The notes under the pieces: model-generated | Database searches by the model: none | The model's input: the letters and a program-made list of their open reading frames with translations, nothing else | Told to the model about the DNA's origin: nothing | Source: Anaerolineae bacterium | GTDB lineage: Bacteria; Chloroflexota; Anaerolineae; Aggregatilineales; Phototrophicaceae | Reading direction: 5' to 3' | Assembly (NCBI GenBank): GCA_014379235.1 | Contig: JACMMD010000133.1 | Location: 1-8,061, forward strand | Length of the DNA: 8,061 nucleotides | Position numbers and translations under genes: made by a program | Shown: in pieces, positions 1 through 5,845 of the stretch | How the letters are laid out: every line of letters begins with the position of its first letter | Numbering within the stretch: the stretch's first letter is position 1

Positions 1-23
1 CTTTGTATCCGAGATTCGACCAT
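1..23 (-). CDS. 5' end of a leftward gene, product unknown (partial)
   Basis: Only seven full codons (MVESRIQ) lie inside the window, so no function can be assigned. The gene call rests on its start signals. On the minus strand, GAGGAG (35-30) precedes two tandem in-frame ATG codons at 26 and 23. The spacing is 3 bases to the first and 6 bases to the second, so the second ATG is the better start. An extended -10 promoter (TGT-TATATT, 59-51) lies a short leader upstream. The gene is divergent from the secreted propeller gene at 235, and the two share the 5' region that holds the palindrome. Seven codons cannot prove coding, so a chance ATG remains possible. Confidence 0.45.
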
Positions 24-50
24 CATTCACTCCTCGTCGGCACAAACACA

Positions 51-59
51 AATATAACA
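51..59 (-). promoter_or_regulatory. Extended -10 promoter for the leftward partial gene
   Basis: Read on the minus strand, the sequence is TGT followed by TATATT. This matches the TGn extended -10 form and five of six positions of TATAAT. No convincing -35 is visible, which is common for extended -10 promoters. Transcription would start near 44, about 20 bases before the tandem ATGs. Confidence 0.4.
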
Positions 60-88
60 CAAGCCTGCATAGGATGCCCGTTACTTCT

Positions 89-116
89 GTAGGGGCAAGG
101 TGCGCCTTGCCCCTAC
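89..116. repeat. Perfect 12-bp palindrome, dispersed-repeat type
   Basis: GTAGGGGCAAGG (89-100) and CCTTGCCCCTAC (105-116) are perfect inverted arms around the 4-base loop TGCG. No T-tract follows on either strand, so it is not an intrinsic terminator. Elements with GTAGGGGC...GCCCCTAC arms are, from general knowledge, a frequent dispersed intergenic palindrome in Chloroflexota and cyanobacteria. Only one copy is in this window, so repetition cannot be shown here. It sits between two divergent genes, upstream of both promoters. Confidence 0.7.
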
Positions 117-189
117 GTCCCTAGTGCATAAACATTTTATTAGAATTTCTGTGCGATGCCTCGATTCTATCAAAACTCCTTCACACGGA

Positions 190-198
190 TGGTAATAT
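190..198 (+). promoter_or_regulatory. Possible extended -10 promoter for the secreted propeller gene
   Basis: TGG-TAATAT fits the TGn extended -10 form, with four of six matches to TATAAT. It lies 36 bases before the GTG start. No clear -35 hexamer is seen 16-18 bases upstream. The call is tentative because the region is AT-rich. Confidence 0.35.
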
Positions 199-234
199 AA
201 GCCCGTTGGAGATTCACAAACGGAGGATACACGA

Positions 235-1563
235 GTGAATTCACACAATCGTTATTTCACTATTGGCTGGTTGGCGCTGATGATCGTGACCATCGTCGCG
301 GTTGTTTTGGCCGTCGCCCTGCCAGCAACAGCACAGGACAATACGCCGCCGATTGCGGCGGTTTCAGGGAACGATATCTGGCTGTACGGCTTCGACAACG
401 CGCCGGAACAGGCCACCGACATCGACAGCAATGGCTTCTCCAATCTGGTTTGGAGTCCCGGCGGCCAGCAGTTGGCGTTCACCGCTTACAACGAAAACTT
501 TCAGCCGACTCTGATGCTGCTGGATCGCAGCAGCGACAGCACGGTTGTACTGACCAATCAGTTCTCAGCGATGTTCCCGGCTACGTTCTCGACGGACGGC
601 AGCCAGTTGATTTACGCCGTTGAAAACTACGATGCTCCGGTTGACCCCGCACAGCAGGAAAACGGCGCACAAAATATCCGCATGGATGTGTATGCGGTAG
701 ACGTGACCAATGGTGTGCCTGCTGAGGGCGCGACACCAACCCTGCTCGGCGGTTTCCTGTTTGGGAATGGCTGCGGCGGCGGTTCGCCCTTTCCGACAGA
801 CTGGGCCTATTGGGAAGAATCTGGCTTTGGCGGCAGCAGTGTAGCGTTTATGATGACGCCGCACGGCCTTATTCACAATCTCAACTGCGGCAGCAGCACT
901 ACCGCGCTCCTCAATCTACAATCGGGCGAGGATATCACGCTCGGCTCGAACTTCAGCCGTGTGAAACTATCATCGGATGGCAGCCAACTGCTCGGCATCA
1001 ACAACAGTCACGTCACTCCCGAAGGTTACACGGGTCAGCTAGCGATTGTTGATCTGACGACACAAGCGGTGACGGAGTTGGCCAACAGCGCCATGCCAGA
1101 TCAAGTGGCGTGGGGCGTAGCGGGCAGCAGTGAAGTGTTCTACAGTTCACGGCAGGTCGCGCAGAGCGATCTGGGCCTCTCGCCGGAGCAGCAGCAAACC
1201 GCCTCGACACAGCTTGGCTACGTGGATGCGACTGAGCTAGCCGTTCCGGTGGGCGCTGTGGAAATCCACCGCTTGAACACGCAAACCAGCAGCGACGAAG
1301 TGATCTATTCTGCCGATGCGTATGCGATTGGTGACGTGATGATTTCGCCGGAAGGTGACGCGCTGCTGTTCAGCCAAGTTCCGAATCTGAATAACTTCGT
1401 TGAGGGACTGGCAAACGGGACGCTGGACTACATGAGCGCGAACGGTGATGAACTGGCGCGTGAAGCCGTCCAGACAGAGCTATATCGCCTCAACCTGAGC
1501 GACAACAGCGTCGAACTGGTCGGTGACGACATCTCGCAAGCGGCTGTTTATCGCGGCATGTAA
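235..1563 (+). CDS. Secreted WD40/TolB-like beta-propeller protein
   Basis: The protein is 442 residues and exported. Basic residues near the N-terminus precede a hydrophobic stretch at about 11-30, and ALPATA|QD gives a signal-peptidase I site after A33. The rest shows repeated PD40-type blades, each a strand ending in a (S/D)xDGxxL-like turn: WSPGGQQLAF (73-82), FSTDGSQLIY (118-127), LSSDGSQLLG (245-254) and ISPEGDALLF (370-379). These resemble the TolB propeller C-terminal half and WD40-like PD40 proteins. There is no TolB N-terminal domain and no enzyme motif. C180 and C218 are the only cysteines and could pair in the exported protein. The start is GTG at 235, preceded by GGAGGA (222-227) at 7-base spacing. 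The gene appears to stand alone, with its own promoter and a hairpin terminator. The likely role is a cell-surface or extracytoplasmic binding scaffold; the ligand is unknown. Confidence 0.8.
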   Translation: MNSHNRYFTIGWLALMIVTIVAVVLAVALPATAQDNTPPIAAVSGNDIWLYGFDNAPEQATDIDSNGFSNLVWSPGGQQLAFTAYNENFQPTLMLLDRSSDSTVVLTNQFSAMFPATFSTDGSQLIYAVENYDAPVDPAQQENGAQNIRMDVYAVDVTNGVPAEGATPTLLGGFLFGNGCGGGSPFPTDWAYWEESGFGGSSVAFMMTPHGLIHNLNCGSSTTALLNLQSGEDITLGSNFSRVKLSSDGSQLLGINNSHVTPEGYTGQLAIVDLTTQAVTELANSAMPDQVAWGVAGSSEVFYSSRQVAQSDLGLSPEQQQTASTQLGYVDATELAVPVGAVEIHRLNTQTSSDEVIYSADAYAIGDVMISPEGDALLFSQVPNLNNFVEGLANGTLDYMSANGDELAREAVQTELYRLNLSDNSVELVGDDISQAAVYRGM

Positions 1564-1588
1564 GCTCGATAGCCGACTGACGTTTTCT

Positions 1589-1620
1589 AGCCGGAGAATT
1601 TATTCTCCGGCTTTTGTTTT
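1589..1620 (+). terminator. Intrinsic terminator of the secreted propeller gene
   Basis: AGCCGGAGAA (1589-1598) pairs with TTCTCCGGCT (1603-1612) around the loop TTTA, giving a perfect 10-bp stem. The T-rich run TTTTGTTTT follows on the plus strand. On the minus strand no T-run follows the stem, so it works mainly for the rightward gene. The hairpin overlaps the last codons and stop codon of the convergent ankyrin gene. Confidence 0.85.
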
Positions 1621-2169
1621 CAATACGGCCACAATCTCCGCCTGACCATTCGCTTCCGCCAATTCGAGCGGCGTCTGTCCTGCGTGATTTTTGGCGTTGA
1701 CATCCGCGCCGTTTGCCAGCAGCCATTCAACCATCGGCTTTTGTGCGAACAACACCGCGCCATGTAACGGCGTTAACCCACCCGCTCCGGCGTTGACATC
1801 CGCACCGCTCGATAAAAACAGCGCCGCGATCTCTTTGTGGCCGCTGATGGCCGGATAAAACAGCAGCGGGATACCATGCGCGCCCGATACACTAGTAAGT
1901 GCCGCGTCGCGCTTAAGCATATCCATCACCTGCTGCTGCATACCGAGCATGGCCGCCGCGCAAATATCCAACGTCGCGCCCTCAGACAGCAAATATTCGG
2001 TAATCTCGACCTGCCCGGTATGCGTAGCGGCTTGCAGCGCGGTTTCGCCCCACTTGGCGCTGGTAGCCAGCAGATCGGGGTTGGCATCCAACATGGTCTT
2101 AACGGCGTTCAGGTCGTGGTGTGCCGCGCTCACAAATTGGTCAATCGTATCCTGCGCTATTTCAGCCAT
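1600..2169 (-). CDS. Ankyrin-repeat protein
   Basis: A 189-residue protein built almost wholly of ankyrin repeats, with no signal peptide, so probably cytoplasmic. The clear repeats are WGETALQAATHTGQVEITEYLLSEG (40-64), GIPLLFYPAISGHKEIAALFLSSGADVN (99-126), GLTPLHGAVLFAQKPMVEWLLANGADVN (131-158) and GQTPLELAEANGQAEIVAVL (164-183). Degenerate repeats fill about 8-35 and 68-95. The hallmark TPLHxA and GADVNA words are present in the later units. Ankyrin repeats bind other proteins, and no catalytic domain is attached. ATG at 2169 follows AAAGGTAGG on the minus strand with suitable spacing. It converges on the secreted propeller gene: its stop codon lies in the loop of that gene's terminator. 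No terminator of its own is seen, since no U-tract follows the hairpin in its direction. The binding partner cannot be inferred. Confidence 0.9.
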   Translation of the reverse strand: MAEIAQDTIDQFVSAAHHDLNAVKTMLDANPDLLATSAKWGETALQAATHTGQVEITEYLLSEGATLDICAAAMLGMQQQVMDMLKRDAALTSVSGAHGIPLLFYPAISGHKEIAALFLSSGADVNAGAGGLTPLHGAVLFAQKPMVEWLLANGADVNAKNHAGQTPLELAEANGQAEIVAVLKTKAGE

Positions 2170-2190
2170 AAGCCTACCTTTCTATTGAGC

Positions 2191-2220
2191 CATCAGCTAT
2201 CAGCTTATCAGCTTGTCAGT
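2191..2220. repeat. ATCAGCT-type short tandem repeat
   Basis: Four imperfect copies of a 7-8 base unit run in tandem: CATCAGCT, ATCAGCTT, ATCAGCTT, GTCAGT. They lie just upstream of the ankyrin gene start and would fall in its promoter or leader region. The units contain no stop-free coding pattern of interest. They look like the short tandemly repeated sequences often seen between bacterial genes. Confidence 0.55.
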
Positions 2221-2234
2221 CAATACAAAAGGAC

Positions 2235-2308
2235 ATCACAAGGTTATGAGCATAAAGATTCTTAAAAGTTTCTTTTCCTTGTACCTTTGCCCCTTACACC
2301 CTTGTGAT
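2235..2308. repeat. Heptad-periodic stretch bounded by 9-bp inverted repeats
   Basis: From 2272 the plus strand falls into pyrimidine-rich heptads: CTTTTCC, TTGTACC, TTTGCCC, CTTACAC, CCTTGTG. ATCACAAGG (2235-2243) and CCTTGTGAT (2300-2308) are perfect inverted copies enclosing the stretch. A smaller AAAAG/CTTTT hairpin (2264-2276) sits between them. No coding signal is visible on either strand. The function is unknown; decayed simple-sequence repeat DNA is the simplest reading. Confidence 0.4.
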
Positions 2309-2401
2309 AGGCTTTTCTTCTCTTGGCGGTTCAATCCGTTTTTTCATGCAATCGCCCCACATTCGTTCAAAAGATGGATGCAAAACACAGTGGAAGTGGC
2401 G

Positions 2402-2407
2402 TACAAT
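2402..2407 (+). promoter_or_regulatory. Possible -10 box for the redox gene cluster
   Basis: TACAAT matches TATAAT at five of six positions and lies 46 bases before the first gene of the cluster. No good -35 hexamer is seen at 16-18 bases upstream, and there is no TGn extension. The call rests on the hexamer and its position only. Confidence 0.3.
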
Positions 2408-2453
2408 GTCCTAGAACTTGCTGCGCCTCATGTAACAGGGATGATTACCGTTT

Positions 2454-3209
2454 ATGAAGGAAACGCAAGCCGTTATCCAGCGCGTCAAACAGATCAACGA
2501 CACACATCAGCATGTCGTTTTAGCTGTGGACGAATCGCTGAGTACGATTAAGCAGGGACAATCGCTGCTGGCCCGCGAGTCCGAGAGTTGGCATCCCTAT
2601 CTGCGTGAGCATTGGTGGCCCGTTGTCAGCGGCAAAAACAGCATCACCGTCGAGCGCCCCACCGCATCGCGCTACGTGCCCGGTCAGGTGATAAACGTGC
2701 TTGGTCTGGTCGGACAGCCGTTCCGCTTCCGGCGCACGTTACGCACGGTGCTGCTGCTGGCCTATGATACGCCGCCGACGCCGCTCTTGATGACCATCCC
2801 GTGGCTGCTTGGCAACAACATCGCCGTGACAATGGTGCTGCTTGGGTCAGCCACCGAATATAAGACCGAGCATCTACCGCCGGAACTGGAAGTCGTTCTC
2901 GGTGAAGTCAAGGTCGAACCGGACAGCACCGACTTTCAGTGGCCGAGCCGCGTTACAACCGTCGGTTGGGCCGATCAGGTGTTTGTCGCAGTCGCACAGG
3001 ATAACGAAGCGCATCGTTTCAGCCGTGTCCTGCAAATGTTCGGTGATCTCCGCAACGATGTTCCCAAGAATTATCTATTCGGCGTGTTTCGCCCGACGCT
3101 GCCCTGCGGCGTGGGCGCGTGTTACGCCTGCATGATACCAACCAAAGACGCGCAAACCCTCATCTGTACTGATGGCCCGGCGCTCGATTTGACGCTGGTA
3201 AAACTGTGA
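2454..3209 (+). CDS. PyrK-like [2Fe-2S] electron-transfer protein, divergent
   Basis: The 251-residue protein resembles the electron-transfer subunit of class 1B dihydroorotate dehydrogenase. The C-terminus carries C218-X4-C223-X2-C226-X11-C238 followed by TDGPALDL. This matches the PyrK iron-sulfur motif and its trailing DGPxFD segment. Residues 76-90 (PGQVINVLGLVGQPF) match the PGDxxxVLGPLGxxF element after the flavin barrel, and 98-131 the start of the nucleotide domain. Two features are unusual. The N-terminal flavin barrel is short and has no RxYS flavin motif. The usual glycine-rich GGGxGxxPLL is replaced by AYDTPPTPLL (103-112), so NAD binding is doubtful. The start is fixed by an in-frame TGA 12 bases upstream of ATG 2454; the ribosome site is weak (AGGGA, 12 bases away). 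It heads a rightward cluster with a flavin oxidoreductase and a PyrD-like protein. It probably passes single electrons, but the donor and acceptor are unknown. Confidence 0.8.
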   Translation: MKETQAVIQRVKQINDTHQHVVLAVDESLSTIKQGQSLLARESESWHPYLREHWWPVVSGKNSITVERPTASRYVPGQVINVLGLVGQPFRFRRTLRTVLLLAYDTPPTPLLMTIPWLLGNNIAVTMVLLGSATEYKTEHLPPELEVVLGEVKVEPDSTDFQWPSRVTTVGWADQVFVAVAQDNEAHRFSRVLQMFGDLRNDVPKNYLFGVFRPTLPCGVGACYACMIPTKDAQTLICTDGPALDLTLVKL

Positions 3210-3283
3210 ACGTGGCAATTTAAGCAATAAACCGGGAATGGAAATCCCCGGCTAGACTGTAACAGGAACAAGGACATCCCATC

Positions 3284-4837
3284 ATGAGCTTCGACGAATT
3301 CGACGAAAAGCGCAGTATGTCGGCAAAGGGCGATCATGCCGTCGTCATCGGCAGCAGCATGGCCGGTTTGTGCGCGGCCCGTGTGTTGGCCGATCACTTC
3401 TCGCGTGTGACCGTCATCGAGCGTGACCGCCTGCCCGACGGGCCAGAGATGCGTAATGGTGTCCCACAAGCGCGCCACGTTCACGCGCTGCTGGCGCACG
3501 GTCAGCAGTTATTGGAGCAGCTATTCCCCGGCCTCATCGCTGACCTCAGCGACGCAGGCGCGCCCGATCAACATTGGGGCATCAATACCGCCTTCATGAC
3601 CAGCGGCGGCTGGCTGCCTTATTACGACACAGGCATCATCACCAAGCTGTCCAGCCGTGCCCTACTCGAATGGAAAGTTCGCACTCATCTGCTGGATCGC
3701 GGCAACGTCACCATCCTCGAAGAACACGACGTTCTCGACCTTTCCACCGACCCTGATAAGTCGCGGGTGATGGGCATCAAAGTTCAACCGCGACGCGGCG
3801 CACAGCAAAACGGCGCTGTTGCCAGTGGCGAACGCATCATCGAAGCTGAACTGATCGTTGACGCCAGCGGACGCGGTTCTCACGCACCCAAGTGGCTGCA
3901 AGCGCTCGGTTATCAAGCGCCGGAAGAAACCGAAATCAACTCCGATTTGATGTATACCACGCGCTGGTACGAGCGCCCCACCGATAAAGAAATCCCTTGG
4001 CGCATATTGTTTATCAATGCCCGCCCGCCTGACATCCCATATGGCGGCGCGATCTTTCAAGTCGAGGGCGGGCGCTGGATGGCGACAGTGGCCGGCGTGA
4101 AAGATCATCACCCGCCGACTGATGATGAGGCATGGGTCGAATTCACCAAAAAGCTGGCGACTAACGAGTTCTACAACGCCATCAAAGACGCCAAGCCGCT
4201 GACCAGCGTTTACGGTTATCAGCGCACCGCCAACCTGCGCCGCCATTATGAAAATCTGCCCGCGATGCCCGACGGCTTTGTCGTGATGGGCGATGCGGCC
4301 TGCGCCTTCAATCCCATCTACGGGCAAGGCATGACCTTAGCCGCTATGGAAGCCATCACGCTCAACGAGATGCTCAACAAGCGCGGCGGTGACCTTGACG
4401 GCTTGCCGCTGGAATTTCAAAAGCGCGTAGCACAAGCGACGCAAAACGCTTGGCTGATGTCCACTGGTGAAGACCTGCGCTATCCCACCACAACGGGCGG
4501 CAAAACGACCCCAATGGCGCGCATGATTCAGAAATACGTTGACCGCGTAATCAAGCTGATGCCCTACGACCCCGACATCATGATGGCCTTCATCAACGTG
4601 ACCAACCTCACCGAACCGCCAACGAGCCTGATGCGTCCGATTACGCTTATCAAGGTCATCATTCAATCGCTGCTGGGGCGCGGGCGTGTCGAATCGTCGA
4701 TGCCGGAGCAGATGCGAACGAAGTCGATTACGCCAAGCACCTCAACCGAAGAGACAGCGCCAAAAGCGCCGCCATCAACGGTGTCTCAGTCCGTACCGCC
4801 ATCCGGGCCGCCATCGGCACAGGGAGCAGCGCACTAA
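3284..4837 (+). CDS. FAD-dependent oxidoreductase (hydroxylase/epoxidase-like)
   Basis: The 517-residue protein is a flavoprotein of the group that includes aromatic hydroxylases, squalene epoxidase and geranylgeranyl reductase. A Rossmann FAD site spans 19-47 (VVIGSSMAG, ending in VIERD). The variant GSSMAG replaces GxGxxG, as in many members of this subfamily. DASGRGS (193-199) is the second flavin contact, and GDAACAFNPIYGQGM (336-350) is the GD motif plus the loop that binds the FAD ribityl chain. Residues 61-74 (PQARHVHALLAHGQ) are also typical of the subfamily. The last 47 residues (about 470-517) are rich in Pro, Ser, Thr and Ala and are probably disordered. No transmembrane segment is evident. 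AAGGA (3270-3274) gives a 9-base spacing to ATG 3284. It ends two bases before the PyrD-like start, which suggests translational coupling. The substrate is unknown; a lipid, isoprenoid or aromatic compound is plausible from the family. Confidence 0.85.
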   Translation: MSFDEFDEKRSMSAKGDHAVVIGSSMAGLCAARVLADHFSRVTVIERDRLPDGPEMRNGVPQARHVHALLAHGQQLLEQLFPGLIADLSDAGAPDQHWGINTAFMTSGGWLPYYDTGIITKLSSRALLEWKVRTHLLDRGNVTILEEHDVLDLSTDPDKSRVMGIKVQPRRGAQQNGAVASGERIIEAELIVDASGRGSHAPKWLQALGYQAPEETEINSDLMYTTRWYERPTDKEIPWRILFINARPPDIPYGGAIFQVEGGRWMATVAGVKDHHPPTDDEAWVEFTKKLATNEFYNAIKDAKPLTSVYGYQRTANLRRHYENLPAMPDGFVVMGDAACAFNPIYGQGMTLAAMEAITLNEMLNKRGGDLDGLPLEFQKRVAQATQNAWLMSTGEDLRYPTTTGGKTTPMARMIQKYVDRVIKLMPYDPDIMMAFINVTNLTEPPTSLMRPITLIKVIIQSLLGRGRVESSMPEQMRTKSITPSTSTEETAPKAPPSTVSQSVPPSGPPSAQGAAH

Positions 4838-4839
4838 CG

Positions 4840-5796
4840 ATGTCTGTAGAAATCACGCGCCCCGGCAAAAACAGTCTGGTGATCGAGACGCCTGTGATGC
4901 CCGCGTCCGGTGTCTTTGGCTTTGGCGATGTCTACCGCGACTTGATCGAAGTCGATAGGCTCGGCGCGATTGTCACCAATCCGGTGACGTTCCTGCCGTG
5001 GAATCCAGCGACAGGTACGCGGGTGATTCCGCTGGATGCGGGCGTGCTGCTGCATACCGGACTGCCCAATCCCGGCCTCAACAAGGTTATCGACCAATAT
5101 CGCACGACGTGGAAAATGCTGCCCGTGCCGATCATCGTGCATGTGGTGGCCACGACGCTCGATCATTTGCGGCGCGGCGCGGCCCTACTTGACCGCGAAG
5201 AAACGATTGCCGCCATCGAACTCGGACTGCATGATGACATCGGCTGGAAAGAAGCCGAGTCGTTCGTCAAGGCTGTCACATCGCTGACCGAAAAGCCCGT
5301 GCTGGTACGCCTGCCGCTGCAAGATTCCGTCGCCGCGCTCGACCAGATCGCCAGAGCATCGGCGGATGCAGGCGCTGGCGCGCTGGTTGCTGGCGCTCCG
5401 CCGCGTGGCACAACCCGCGATGCAGTTACGGGACGCTTGATCGGCGGGCGCGTTTACGGTCCATTGGTGCGGCCTCTGGCGCTGCGCCTTGTCGGTCAGC
5501 TTGCGGGGCGCGTGACTATTCCAGTCATCGGCGCGGGCGGCATCCACTCGGCGCAAGACGCCCGTGATTTTCTCGAAGCCGGAGCGGTAGCCGTTCAGGT
5601 GGATTCCGCCGTGTGGATTGAGCCGAAACTGATTGAAATCATCGCCCGTGATCTCGGCGGGCTGGTGGTTACGCGGGAGATGGGCGCGTTTGCCGACGAA
5701 TGGTTTCCCGGCATGGGCGAAACCACCCGCCGTGAACGCTTGGAGGGCTTGAGCCTGTTAGACGCCGATAACCCGCCGCGCTCAGATAACAGCTAA
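4840..5796 (+). CDS. PyrD-like FMN-barrel protein lacking DHOD catalytic residues
   Basis: The 318 residues align along their length with class 1B dihydroorotate dehydrogenase (PyrD). PASGVFGFG (21-29), LGAIVT (41-46), GLPNPG (74-79), YGPLVRPLALRLV (206-218) and IPVIGAGGI (227-235) match PASGTFGFG, LGAIVT, GLQNPG, SGPAIKPIALRMV and IPIIGMGGI. The active-site elements are gone. The NxSCPN loop is replaced by ELGLHDD (127-133) and the protein has no cysteine. The conserved Lys after LGAIVT is N47, and VKLSPN is VRLPLQ (156-161). The INT substrate Asn segment is VAGAPP (183-188), and VQVGTA is VQVDSA (252-257), which could weaken FMN phosphate binding. It is therefore unlikely to oxidise dihydroorotate. 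The start ATG is 2 bases after the preceding stop, with AGGGAG at 4821-4826. It probably partners the PyrK-like protein encoded at the head of the cluster. Confidence 0.8.
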   Translation: MSVEITRPGKNSLVIETPVMPASGVFGFGDVYRDLIEVDRLGAIVTNPVTFLPWNPATGTRVIPLDAGVLLHTGLPNPGLNKVIDQYRTTWKMLPVPIIVHVVATTLDHLRRGAALLDREETIAAIELGLHDDIGWKEAESFVKAVTSLTEKPVLVRLPLQDSVAALDQIARASADAGAGALVAGAPPRGTTRDAVTGRLIGGRVYGPLVRPLALRLVGQLAGRVTIPVIGAGGIHSAQDARDFLEAGAVAVQVDSAVWIEPKLIEIIARDLGGLVVTREMGAFADEWFPGMGETTRRERLEGLSLLDADNPPRSDNS

Positions 5797-5845
5797 TGCT
5801 CGTCAGGGCGATGTCTTCACCTGCCCGTTGAAAAGGTGTTTACTC

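Noticed and set aside
1837..2265. A 142-codon plus-strand frame over the ankyrin gene
   Set aside because: It is antisense to well-formed ankyrin repeats and runs into simple-repeat DNA; there is no domain pattern.
2191..2308. CRISPR array or tRNA in the repeat-bearing gap
   Set aside because: The repeats are 7-8 bases with no spacers, and no cloverleaf with a T-loop (GTTCRA) context can be drawn.
2213..2551. A 112-codon plus-strand frame with a GTG start ahead of the PyrK-like gene
   Set aside because: It covers simple-repeat DNA, then overlaps the PyrK-like start in another frame; its composition is not protein-like.
3232..3251. CCGGG/CCCGG hairpin between the PyrK-like and FAD genes as a terminator
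   Set aside because: The stem has only 5 pairs, the loop is 10 bases and no T-tract follows, so it should not separate the two genes.
3662..4327. A 221-codon open frame on the minus strand inside the FAD oxidoreductase gene
   Set aside because: It is the reverse complement of a clearly conserved flavoprotein with motifs throughout, and its translation has no recognisable domain.
4840..5796. Assigning the PyrD-like gene as pyrD of pyrimidine synthesis
   Set aside because: The catalytic cysteine loop and the conserved lysines are absent, and no other pyrimidine gene is nearby, so the gene symbol would mislead.
5828..5845. TTG codon as the start of the GH43-like protein
   Set aside because: The ATG at 5846 has AAAAGGTG at 7-base spacing and gives a clean signal peptide; the TTG has no ribosome site and would place that motif inside the coding sequence.
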